Positions 6,537-13,045 of a stretch of DNA of 13,045 bases are shown piece by piece. Under the pieces are notes generated by a model, which was not told the origin of the DNA, searched no databases, and saw nothing but the letters and a program-made list of their open reading frames with translations. The DNA comes from an uncultured Gemmatimonadota bacterium. Its GTDB lineage: Bacteria; Gemmatimonadota; Gemmatimonadetes; Gemmatimonadales; Gemmatimonadaceae. The stretch spans positions 1-13,045 of the forward strand of contig CAMLEQ010000055.1 of assembly GCA_946479015.1 (NCBI GenBank), written 5' to 3'. The position numbers were made by a program, and so were the translations under genes. The stretch's first letter is position 1, and every line of letters begins with the position of its first letter.

Positions 6537-6578
6537 GCCCCTCGCACTGCGCCACTCACCCGCACACCCGAGGCTCGA

Positions 6579-6896
6579 ATGCACTTCCTCCTCTTCTATG
6601 ATGTCGTGGACGACTACCTCGAGCGCCGCGGTGAATTCCGCGATGCCCACCTGGAGAAGGCCTGGGCGTCACACGCCCGCGGCGAGCTGGTGCTCGGCGG
6701 CGCGCTCGCCGACCCTGTCGACAGCGCGTTGCTCCTCTTCAGCGGCGAATCGCCGAGCGTGGCCGAGGAGTTCGCGAGGGCGGATCCCTACGTCGTCAAC
6801 GGACTCGTGACCCGGTGGCGCGTTCGGCCGTGGACGACCGTGGCGGGGGAGACGGCGGCGATGCCGGTTCGCCCGGCGGCCGACGAGCAAGGCTAG
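6579..6896 (+). CDS. YCII-domain protein (dimeric alpha/beta barrel)
   Basis: This 105-residue protein belongs to the YCII family, small dimeric ferredoxin-like-barrel proteins related to the muconolactone isomerase / EthD fold. The family hallmarks are visible: MHFLLFYD start strand, RDAHLEKAW with the conserved His24, GGALADP near residues 41-46, and FARADPYVVNGLV near 65-77 followed by W80 and W85. Most members have no proven reaction. The ATG at 6579 fits the family N-terminus and has GAGG five bases upstream. A longer frame from 6516 adds a proline- and arginine-rich stretch without domain character. The gene converges on the ArsR-type regulator, with both stops sharing CTAG at 6893-6896. 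Confidence 0.85.
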   Translation: MHFLLFYDVVDDYLERRGEFRDAHLEKAWASHARGELVLGGALADPVDSALLLFSGESPSVAEEFARADPYVVNGLVTRWRVRPWTTVAGETAAMPVRPAADEQG

Positions 6897-7600
6897 GCGT
6901 CTCGCAGGCCGAAGTGCACGCAGAACGCGCGCTGTCCCGCCGGCGTGACACGCAGCGATCTGCTGTCCCGATCCTGGACCACCCACCGGCGGCCGAGCGA
7001 CAGTGACAGGAGCGCTGCGCCCAGCGCGCCGCCCAGGTGTGGCCGGCGCTCGCTCCAATCGAGGCAGGGGAACGCGAGCCGGCGCCTGAGGCGCCGCATC
7101 GCATCGAGATCGATGCCCAGCTTCGCGAGCGCCGCGCCGCCCGCCGGCGTCACGTCGAGCGCTTCGCCGTCCTCCGCCGTACGGCCGGCCACCCAGCCCA
7201 GCGCGATCACGCGATCGTGCAGCGCGACACCGAGGGTGCCTGCGATGTGGTCGTAACAGGTGCGCGCGGCGCGCAGGTGCGTGGGCGTGGTGGGGACGAA
7301 CTCGTCGCGCACCCCCCCGCTGAAGACGGCGAGCGATTCGAGCAGCGCCGCGACGTCCGCGCCCTCGATGCTGTAGTACCGGTGCTTCCCCTGCGCGAGC
7401 ACCTTGATCAGCCCCTCCGCCATCAGCCGGTGCAGGTGCACGCTCGCCGTCGACGGACTGACGCCGGCCACCAGCGCGAGCTCGGTGCTGGTGCGCGCGC
7501 GGTTGCCCATCAGGCAGTAGAGGATGCGCGCGCGCGCCGGCTCGCCGATCGCCGCCGCGAGCTTCGCGACGCGCCCGTCCGCTTCGTGATCGCCTCGCAT
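6893..7600 (-). CDS. ArsR-family transcriptional regulator
   Basis: This 235-residue protein is a DNA-binding regulator of the longer ArsR/SmtB-like type. The winged helix-turn-helix occupies residues about 12-80: EPARARILYCLM, the recognition helix in VAGVSPSTASVHLHRLMAEG, and the wing in GKHRYYSI. The C-terminal half carries hallmarks of the extended subgroup, ARTCYDHIAGTLGVAL near 111-126 and CLDWSERRPHLGGALGAALL near 179-198. No classical metal-binding ELCVCDL motif occurs, so the signal is probably not a metal. A promoter whose -10 ends six bases before the ATG suggests a leaderless transcript, and an inverted repeat over that -10 suggests autorepression. Divergent is a NIPSNAP-type gene; convergent is the YCII gene. 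These neighbours are its likely targets. Confidence 0.88.
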   Translation of the reverse strand: MRGDHEADGRVAKLAAAIGEPARARILYCLMGNRARTSTELALVAGVSPSTASVHLHRLMAEGLIKVLAQGKHRYYSIEGADVAALLESLAVFSGGVRDEFVPTTPTHLRAARTCYDHIAGTLGVALHDRVIALGWVAGRTAEDGEALDVTPAGGAALAKLGIDLDAMRRLRRRLAFPCLDWSERRPHLGGALGAALLSLSLGRRWVVQDRDSRSLRVTPAGQRAFCVHFGLRDA

Positions 7601-7635
7601 GCTTCGATGCTAGACGAAGCGTGGCCGCCCGACAA
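7598..7635 (-). promoter_or_regulatory. Leaderless-type promoter and operator of the ArsR gene
   Basis: On the minus strand, TTGTCG (7635-7630) and TAGCAT (7612-7607) are separated by 17 bp. The -10 ends six bases before the ATG at 7600, so transcription would begin at or next to the start codon, and no Shine-Dalgarno is present. An inverted repeat of 9-bp arms with one mismatch (7598-7606 and 7615-7623, core GCTTCG/CGAAGC) surrounds the -10. It is a likely ArsR operator. Confidence 0.5.
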
Positions 7636-7781
7636 GGCATATGTTCGCCGCCATGACCCCGGACACGCGCGCGACGGCGGCGATGACCCGTCGCGATGCC
7701 ATCGGCATGGGCGTCGCGCTGTGCGCCCTGCTCGCCCTGCCGAAGGATCTCCAGGCACGATCGACCACGAGGGATGCCGCA

Positions 7782-8126
7782 ATGACCATTGCCTGCTTCA
7801 TCCGTTATCAGATCGACCCGTTCCAGCGCGATGCGTTCAAGGCGTACGCGGAAGCGTGGGGGCGCATCATCCCGCGCGCCGGCGGCCACCTGATCGGGTA
7901 CTTCCTGCCGTACGAAGGCACGAACGACATCGCGTGGGGGCTGATCGCGTTCGACAGCCTCGCGTCGTACGAGCGCTACAAGGCGCGGCTCAAGACGGAC
8001 CCCGAGGCGCAGGAGAACTTCCGGATGGCGCAGCGCACGCGTTGCATCCTTCGTGAGGAGCGGAATTTCGTCGAGGTGGTGGACGGCACGTTCGAGCTTC
8101 CGTCGACGCTCACGGGATCGAAGTGA
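7782..8126 (+). CDS. NIPSNAP-family protein
   Basis: This 114-residue protein matches the bacterial NIPSNAP family, dimeric alpha/beta-barrel proteins of unsettled function. Family features are visible: the start [19 protein letters not shown], a tryptophan and [16 protein letters not shown] loop at residues 34-49, [15 protein letters not shown], and the closing [11 protein letters not shown] near 86-96. I chose the ATG at 7782 because GAGGGA lies seven bases upstream and family similarity begins exactly there. The frame is open further back, to ATGs at 7683 and 7641. The 7683 start would add [19 protein letters not shown], which resembles a twin-arginine signal, so a secreted form is possible. 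It is divergent from the ArsR regulator, which probably controls it. Confidence 0.85.
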   Translation: MTIACFIRYQIDPFQRDAFKAYAEAWGRIIPRAGGHLIGYFLPYEGTNDIAWGLIAFDSLASYERYKARLKTDPEAQENFRMAQRTRCILREERNFVEVVDGTFELPSTLTGSK

Positions 8127-8201
8127 GGGTCTGGCGGTTCGTCAGCCTCGGGTGAGCCCCCGACGAAAGCTGGGCCCCCGGTCGCACGGTGGCACGAGAC
8201 G

Positions 8202-8290
8202 GTCATGGATGGACGAAGGCCCCCGGCGAGCCGGGGGCCTTCGTGTGCCGCGAGTTGGAAGAGGTGTACTGCCCACTCACCATCCATGAC
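8202..8290. repeat. 11-bp inverted repeat flanking the terminator hairpin
   Basis: GTCATGGATGG at 8202-8212 and its exact reverse complement at 8280-8290 enclose the strong hairpin at 8215-8242, giving a nested symmetrical structure between two convergent genes. No mobile-element gene is present. The origin is unknown. Confidence 0.5.
8215..8242. terminator. Strong hairpin between convergent genes
   Basis: Perfect 12-bp GC-rich stem (GAAGGCCCCCGG and its complement) closed by a CGAG tetraloop. It lies between the plus-strand NIPSNAP gene (ends 8126) and the minus-strand P450 gene (ends 8333). There is no T-run, but the position and stem strength fit a bidirectional terminator. Confidence 0.7.
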
Positions 8291-8332
8291 GGTCGAGATG
8301 GCCTGGAGCCCTACACCTCGCCGTCGTGTGGG

Positions 8333-9781
8333 TCAGGCAGCGGGCAGCGTCCCGGCATCCCCCGGCGTGCGCGGCACGAGGCGCACGGGGAGCCCGTCGC
8401 GCGGGCGCAGCGTGACCATCGGCTCGGGGATGGGCGACTCGCGCTCCTCGTAGCGCATGCGCCAGCGCTGCGCGAGCGTCGCGAGCACGAGCGTCGCTTC
8501 CATCCACGCGAAGTGCTCGCCGATGCAGATGCGCGTGCCGGCGCCGAAGGGGAAGTACGCGAACTTCGGCCGGTCGCGCGAGGGCTCGCTCCACCGCTCG
8601 GGGAGGAAGCGCTCGGGCTCGGGCCACCAGCGCGGATCGCGGTGCACGAAATACTGGCACGCGAGCACGACGGTTCCCTTCCGGATGGTGTAGCCGCCGA
8701 TCTGGACATCCTCGGTCGCGCGCCGCTCCACCGCCCATGCCGGAGGGAAGATGCGCATCGACTCGGCGATCACCTGACGCGTGTAGGGGAGGCGCGGCAG
8801 ATCGGCGACGGTGGGGAGCCGGCCGCCGAGCACCTCGTCGAGCTCCTGGTGCAGCCGGGCCTCGGCGTGCGGGTGGCGCGAGAGGAGGTACCACGTCCAC
8901 GTGAGCGCGTTGGCGGTGGTCTCGTGCGCGGCCAGGATGAGGGTCACCAGCTCGTCGCGGAGCTGCTTGTCCGTCATCCCCCGCTTGTCGCCCTCCTCGT
9001 CGCGCGCGGTGATGAGCATCGAGAGCAGGTCGCCGCGGTCGCGTGCCTCGGCGCGCCGCTCCTCGATGAGGCGGCGGATGAGGGCATCGAGGCGCCGGCG
9101 CGAGCGGTGCAGCTCCCGCACCCACGGAATGGGCGCGTACTCGAGGAGCACGCCCATGGGGAGGATGGCGCGGTTGAACATGCGGAGCGACAGCTCGAGC
9201 GCCTCGGCCACGTCGTGCGCATCCCCCTCGACGTCGGCATCGAAGAGCGTGCGGCCGGCGATGGCGAGGGTGACGCGCATCATCGCCTCGTGGATGTCGA
9301 TGCGCTGGTTCGCCTGCCAGCCCGCCTGGAGCCGCTCGGCGTAGCCGGCCATGCACTCGCCGTAGCTGGTGAGGCGGTCCTTGTGGAACGCCGGCTGGAT
9401 GAGCCGCCGCTGGCGCAGGTGCTCCTCCCCTTCGCTCGTGAGGAGGCCGTTGCCGAGCAGCACCCTGGTGGCGTCGAGCGCGCGTCCCTTGATGAAGGAG
9501 CGCTGCTTGGTCACGAGCAGCGCCTGGATGTCGTCGGGATGAGAGAGGAGCGCCACGCGCTGCGGCCCGATCATGATCTGGCTCACGTCGCCGTGCCGCG
9601 CCATGCCGCCGAAGAGCGCGAGCTTGTCGGTGGCCAGGCTGACCACGAACTGCCCCGGGTAGCGGGGGCGTGGCCCCGGGGGGCGGTTGGTGCTCCGCCG
9701 CAGGAGACGAGTGCCGAGCGAGTACGAGACGGACATGACGTGACCGGTGCTTCGCCGGGGTGCCGGCGATGGTGACTGCAT
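8333..9781 (-). CDS. Cytochrome P450 monooxygenase
   Basis: This 482-residue protein is a complete haem-thiolate monooxygenase. Visible landmarks in order are a proline-rich hinge (NRPPGPRPRYPG, 32-43), a C-helix region with HLRQRR (121-126), the I-helix oxygen-activation motif AAHETT (284-289), the K-helix ESMR giving ExxR (340-343), PEPERFLPERW (387-397), and the haem loop FPFGAGTRICIGEHFA with Cys419 as iron ligand. No N-terminal membrane anchor is obvious, so it is probably soluble. No ferredoxin or reductase gene is adjacent, so electrons must come from partners elsewhere. It resembles bacterial P450s with eukaryote-like CYP4-style motifs, but the substrate is unknown. The ATG at 9781 lacks a strong Shine-Dalgarno; an internal ATG at 9736 is an alternative. 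A TATAAG box (9832-9827) could be its -10. Confidence 0.93.
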   Translation of the reverse strand: MQSPSPAPRRSTGHVMSVSYSLGTRLLRRSTNRPPGPRPRYPGQFVVSLATDKLALFGGMARHGDVSQIMIGPQRVALLSHPDDIQALLVTKQRSFIKGRALDATRVLLGNGLLTSEGEEHLRQRRLIQPAFHKDRLTSYGECMAGYAERLQAGWQANQRIDIHEAMMRVTLAIAGRTLFDADVEGDAHDVAEALELSLRMFNRAILPMGVLLEYAPIPWVRELHRSRRRLDALIRRLIEERRAEARDRGDLLSMLITARDEEGDKRGMTDKQLRDELVTLILAAHETTANALTWTWYLLSRHPHAEARLHQELDEVLGGRLPTVADLPRLPYTRQVIAESMRIFPPAWAVERRATEDVQIGGYTIRKGTVVLACQYFVHRDPRWWPEPERFLPERWSEPSRDRPKFAYFPFGAGTRICIGEHFAWMEATLVLATLAQRWRMRYEERESPIPEPMVTLRPRDGLPVRLVPRTPGDAGTLPAA

Positions 9782-9853
9782 GAAGGCTGCCTGAGGACGA
9801 GGCGCGCGCGAGGGCGCGAGCGCCTGCTTATAGACACGGGAGTCGGGGGGAGA

Positions 9854-10095
9854 CCCCTATTTGCGGGGCGCGGGGCGCGGGGCGCGGGGCGCGGGACTCG
9901 GGACTCGGGACTCGGGACTCGGGACTCGGGAATCGAGAGGCGCCGGGGCCGAGACGCGTCATTCGTTTGTTGCGCCGACGGTGGCCCGGCCGCATAGTGC
10001 GCTTCCCGCCTACCGCTTCCCGCTTTTCGAGTCCCGAGCCCCCAGTCCCGAGTCCCGCGCCGTCCGCGCCCCGCGCCCCGCGCGCCGCGTAGGGG
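9854..10095. repeat. Long imperfect inverted repeat built of 7-nt tandem arrays
   Basis: The left arm has four copies of GCGGGGC (9863-9890), a GCGGG junction and five copies of ACTCGGG (9896-9930), ending in a variant. The right arm, about 10028-10090, carries the reverse complement in the same order with decay. The outer ends match as CCCCTA (9854-9859) and TAGGGG (10090-10095). The arms enclose about 95 bp without a gene. The whole looks like a non-autonomous dispersed element or structural repeat. Open frames through it encode only low-complexity SPESRVPSPESR-like translations and are not genes. Confidence 0.7.
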
Positions 10096-10278
10096 ATTCC
10101 TCGCACTCGCCGGTATCACATCCGGCCCGGCCGGCACGTCCGGCGGCCGACGACCTCGGATGCATCCCGGCTCTCGCGCGCGCCGCCGCAGCGTCGCCGA
10201 CTTCGACATAGATCGCCCCACTCCGTCATCCGATCCCGTCGGACCGCCGCCGGCGGCCGCTCCCCCCTGGCGTCACGC
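10096..10278 (+). other. Upstream region of the sigma factor gene
   Basis: This 183-bp stretch before the sigma factor gene holds its promoter by position. No confident -35/-10 pair and no clear Shine-Dalgarno before 10279 were seen. Nothing else was recognised. Confidence 0.4.
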
Positions 10279-10845
10279 ATGCCTCTCGCCCACGCAGCAC
10301 ATCTGGACTCCGACCTCATCGCGCGCATCCGCGCCGGCGACGAGAGCGCATTCGAGCAGCTCTTCCACCGCTACTACCGCGAGCTGTGCGTGCACGCCTC
10401 GCGCATCGACCGCGCGGGGGGCACGGCCGAGGAGATCGTCCAGGAGGTCTTCTTCCGGATCTGGATGCACCGCGAGCGCCTGCTCCCGGTGGAGTCGCTC
10501 TCCGGCTACCTGTACGCGGCGGTGCGCAACGTGGCGCTCAACCGCCTGGCGCGCGCGCGCACCGAGGAGCGGTGGCGGGCCGCGAAGCAGGTCGACGCGC
10601 TCGACGCGCGCACGGAGGCGCCAGCCGCCGACGCGGAGATGCGCGAGACGGAGATGGCCATGGCCATCGACCGCGCCATCGGGGAGCTGCCGCCGCGCTG
10701 CCGCGAGGCGTTCCTGCTCCGGCGGCAGCGGCAGCTCAGCTACGCCGAGATCGCGCAGGCGATGGGGACGTCGCAGAAGACGGTGGAGATCCAGATCGGC
10801 AAGGCGCTGCGCCTCCTGCGGAAGTCGCTCGCCGAGTGGCTCTGA
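10279..10845 (+). CDS. ECF RNA polymerase sigma factor, FecI-like
   Basis: This 188-residue extracytoplasmic-function sigma factor directs RNA polymerase to a small regulon. Region 2 spans about 22-92 (ESAFEQLFHRYYREL, then AEEIVQEVFFRIWMHRERL with the conserved W62, and SLSGYLYAAVRNVALNRL). Region 4 spans about 133-185 (AIGELPPRCREAFLLRR, then LSYAEIAQAMGTSQKTVEIQI as the -35-binding helix-turn-helix). The pattern matches sigma factors found beside FecR and SusC-type receptors in Bacteroidota and similar lineages. The ATG at 10279 gives a complete domain 2, though no clear ribosome binding site precedes it. A FecR gene starts 43 bp downstream on the same strand, followed by a TonB-dependent receptor, so it is probably the first gene of a signalling operon. 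Confidence 0.92.
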   Translation: MPLAHAAHLDSDLIARIRAGDESAFEQLFHRYYRELCVHASRIDRAGGTAEEIVQEVFFRIWMHRERLLPVESLSGYLYAAVRNVALNRLARARTEERWRAAKQVDALDARTEAPAADAEMRETEMAMAIDRAIGELPPRCREAFLLRRQRQLSYAEIAQAMGTSQKTVEIQIGKALRLLRKSLAEWL

Positions 10846-10888
10846 TGCGCGTCGTAGGGGTGAACGTTCCGGCGCCGGTATCTAGGGC

Positions 10889-12025
10889 ATGACGCCCTCC
10901 ACGCCTTCCGAACCGATCCGACTGATGCACGACGACCCGGACTGGACGCTCCTCGACCGCTACCTGAGCGGGGAGTGCGCGCCGGAAGAAGCCGCGGCGA
11001 TCGAGGGGTGGGCCCGCTCCGACCCGTCGCGTGCGCGACTCCTGGCCTCGATGCGCCGCGTGTGGACCGAGGCCGCGACGCCGCTCCCGGAGGTGAACGC
11101 CGACGCCGCCTGGCGCGCGCTGCGGGAGCGCGTGGCGGCGGCGGAGCGGGGGAGCGATCCCGCCCCGGTGCACGCGGCGCCCATCGCGCCCGTGCGGCGC
11201 GCGACGCCGCCGAGCCTGACCATGCACCGGATGCGCCCCACGCCGTGGCGCGCGTGGCGGCTCGCGGCGGGGATCGCGGTCGTCGTCGCCGCCGGCGCCG
11301 CGGGCGCGGCCGGATGGTGGCGGCACGCCGGGCAGCGCCCCGGCGCGGCGGTGGAGGCGGCGCGCGAGTACGTCACGGCGCGCGGGCAGCGCGCGGAAGT
11401 GACGCTCATCGACGGCACGCGCGTGTGGCTGAGCGTGGACAGCCGGCTCACCGTGCCGCGGGGGTACGGCGCCGCCACGCGCGACGTGGCGCTGGTGGGG
11501 GAAGCGTTCTTCGTGGTGCAGCACGACGCACAGCGCCCGTTCCGCGTGCACGCCGGCGGCGGCGTGTCCGAGGATCTGGGCACCGAGTTCGACGTGCGCG
11601 CGTACCCCGGCGACACCGAATCGGTGGTGATCGTGGCCACCGGGCGCGTGGCGCTCCGGGCGGCCACCGCCGCCGCGCCCGGCGCCGCCGGCGCGCGTCT
11701 GGGGCGCGGCGAGATGGGGCGGCTCGGCCCCGATGGAGACGTGCGCGTGACGAGCGGCGTCGACCTCGACGCGTTCACCGCCTGGCGCCAGGGGCGGCTG
11801 GCGTTCGACGAGCGCCCGCTCCGCGACGTGGCCCGCGTGCTCGAGCGCTGGTACGACATCGAGATCGCCGTCGATGACACCGCGCTCGCGAGCGTTCCCG
11901 TCACCGCGTCCTTCACCGATCAGTCCGCGGACGAGGCGCTCTCGATCCTCACCGGAGCGCTCGGCGTGCGCTACACGCGACACGGACGACACGTCCGCAT
12001 CACCGCCCCGGGCGACGCGCGCTGA
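10889..12025 (+). CDS. FecR-family anti-sigma factor
   Basis: This 378-residue membrane-spanning regulator is expected to hold the adjacent sigma factor in check and relay a signal from the receptor. The N-terminal cytoplasmic part contains a DUF4880-like segment (LLDRYLSGECAPEEAAAIEGW, 21-41, and SMRRVW, 54-59). One transmembrane helix lies at about 122-143. The periplasmic FecR domain is at about 160-255 (VTLIDGTRVWLSVDSRLTVP, then DVALVGEAFFVV, then TEFDVRAYPGD). A FecR C-terminal DUF4974 domain covers about 302-372 (LAFDERPLRDVARVLERWYDIEI to ILTGALGVRY). The start at 10889 has only a weak upstream AGGG; an ATG at 10925 would remove twelve residues without damaging a domain. It lies between the sigma factor and receptor genes, as expected. 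Confidence 0.92.
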   Translation: MTPSTPSEPIRLMHDDPDWTLLDRYLSGECAPEEAAAIEGWARSDPSRARLLASMRRVWTEAATPLPEVNADAAWRALRERVAAAERGSDPAPVHAAPIAPVRRATPPSLTMHRMRPTPWRAWRLAAGIAVVVAAGAAGAAGWWRHAGQRPGAAVEAAREYVTARGQRAEVTLIDGTRVWLSVDSRLTVPRGYGAATRDVALVGEAFFVVQHDAQRPFRVHAGGGVSEDLGTEFDVRAYPGDTESVVIVATGRVALRAATAAAPGAAGARLGRGEMGRLGPDGDVRVTSGVDLDAFTAWRQGRLAFDERPLRDVARVLERWYDIEIAVDDTALASVPVTASFTDQSADEALSILTGALGVRYTRHGRHVRITAPGDAR

Positions 12026-12109
12026 CGCGCCGTCGCCACGCGGGCCCGCTGGACCACTCTCCTCGTTCCTCTTCGTCAGTCTCCCCCGCTCCACATGGAG
12101 GTCGTGCGC

Positions 12110-13045
12110 GTGCGTGTCTCGGTGATGCTGTTGTGTGCCGTGGGGATCGTTCCATGGGGCGGCGGAGCGCTCGCCGCACAGTCCGCGGCGCCGACGGTGA
12201 GCGCTGGAGCGAGCGCCGCGGAGAGCGCCGCGAGCGCACGGGGGCGCGCCGCGCAGGCGCAGCCGTTGGAGCGCCGCGTATCGCTCGATCTCAAGAACGT
12301 GACGCTCAAGGATGCGCTGCGCGAGATCGACCGCCAGGCGCACCTCGGGCTGGCGTACACGCCGCGCGTGGTGCCGGTGAACCGGCACGTGTCGGTGCGC
12401 GGCGACAGCATCACCGTCGGGGATGCGCTCGCGCGCGTGCTGCGCGGGACCGGCGTGAAGGCCGTGGTGACGACGAGCGAGACGGTGATGCTGGTGAAGG
12501 AGGAGAGCGCGCGCGAGCCGCCAGTGGACACGGCCACCTTCGCCGCGGTGCTCGTGCACGTGGTGGACACGACCACGTCGCAGCCGCTCGATGGCGCGGC
12601 GATCGGCGTGAAAGGGACGAAGCTCACGGCGACCACGAACGTGGAAGGCTACGCGCTGTTGCGCGCGGTACCGTCGGGGCTGCGCGAGCTGACGGTGCGC
12701 TTCCTCGGCTACGTGCCCACCGAGCGACAGATCGTGGTGCCCGACTCGGGGTACCTCCGCGTCGACATCGCGCTGCGGATGGGAATGAGCCGGCTCCAGG
12801 AGGTGGTGACGACCGCCACCGGGCAGCGGCGGCGCTACGAGCTGGGGAACGACATCACCATCCTGAACGTCGATTCGATCGTCGCCACCCAGCCGATCAC
12901 GAGCGTGACCGATCTGCTCGAGGGGCGGGTGCCGGGGCTCGTGGTGCAGCACACGAGCGGCGCGCCGGGCGATCCGAGCCGGTTGCGGCTGCGCGGGACG
13001 AGCAGCGTGCTCCGCGGGAACGATCCGATCGTGATCGTCGATGGG
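12110..13045 (+). CDS. TonB-dependent receptor, SusC/RagA type with STN domain (3' end outside window)
   Basis: This is the start of an outer-membrane transporter that also signals to FecR; 312 residues are visible. A signal peptide occupies about 1-23 (VSVMLLCAVGIVP core, ending ALAAQ). A secretin/TonB short N-terminal (STN) domain follows at about 56-130 (VSLDLKNVTLKDALREI and VTVGDAL-like motifs). A carboxypeptidase-regulatory-like beta sandwich lies at about 145-225 (VDTTTSQPLDGAAIGVKGT and FLGYVP). A TonB-box-like LQEVVTTATG is at 229-238, and the plug domain begins near 245 (VTDLLEGRVPGLVV to RLRLRGTSSVLRGNDPIVIVDG). I prefer the GTG at 12110 because GGAGG precedes it by eight bases; the ATG at 12095 has no such site. 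The STN domain is the expected contact for FecR. The substrate (siderophore, glycan or peptide) is undetermined. Confidence 0.9.
   Translation, partial: MRVSVMLLCAVGIVPWGGGALAAQSAAPTVSAGASAAESAASARGRAAQAQPLERRVSLDLKNVTLKDALREIDRQAHLGLAYTPRVVPVNRHVSVRGDSITVGDALARVLRGTGVKAVVTTSETVMLVKEESAREPPVDTATFAAVLVHVVDTTTSQPLDGAAIGVKGTKLTATTNVEGYALLRAVPSGLRELTVRFLGYVPTERQIVVPDSGYLRVDIALRMGMSRLQEVVTTATGQRRRYELGNDITILNVDSIVATQPITSVTDLLEGRVPGLVVQHTSGAPGDPSRLRLRGTSSVLRGNDPIVIVDG

Noticed and set aside
9863..9930. CRISPR array
   Set aside because: The repeats are 7 nt, contiguous and lack spacers, and no cas genes are present.
9828..10221. Open frames with SPESRVPSPESR-like repeats
   Set aside because: They are translations of the 7-nt repeat arrays, not proteins.
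10736..12952. 738-codon minus-strand open frame opposite FecR and the receptor
   Set aside because: It is a GC-driven shadow. The plus strand encodes well-defined sigma, FecR and receptor domains.

Overview
The window is very GC-rich and densely coding. The strongest lineage clue is a FecI-type sigma factor, a FecR anti-sigma factor and an STN-domain SusC/RagA-type outer-membrane receptor in one row. This Bacteroidota-like trio at such high GC, together with arrays of a GGGACTC-like heptamer, suggests Gemmatimonadota or a relative. That assignment is an inference from gene content and composition. No rRNA, tRNA, CRISPR array or transposase gene was found.

Left part (1-5258), a possible peptide-related locus. 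A minus-strand run holds an AraC-type regulator, a PqqD-like RiPP recognition protein and a TMD-NBD ABC exporter. The last two overlap by TGATG, and the exporter runs off the left edge at its Q-loop. Divergent from the regulator is a TPR protein. It converges, with a shared CTAG, on a gene for an 86-residue lipoprotein whose Shine-Dalgarno sits inside a perfect hairpin. Divergent from the lipoprotein is a second AraC-type regulator, a paralogue of the first. PqqD plus exporter is a hallmark of lasso-type or other RiPP clusters, but no precursor or maturase is visible here.

Middle (5259-8332). A relic of a cupredoxin/multicopper oxidase C-terminus is followed by an intergenic region with two TGTA-NN-TACA palindromes and a TTGACA box. 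Next come a polytopic membrane protein, a YCII-domain protein, a convergent ArsR regulator that may be leaderless and autoregulated, a divergent NIPSNAP-family protein and a strong hairpin terminator.

Right part (8333-13045). A complete cytochrome P450 lies on the minus strand. It is followed by a gene-free stretch of about 500 bp containing a long imperfect inverted repeat built of heptamer arrays. Then sigma factor, FecR and the TonB-dependent receptor lie head to tail on the plus strand, and the receptor is cut by the right edge. These three would form a cell-surface signalling system: the receptor's N-terminal STN domain would contact FecR, which controls the sigma factor.
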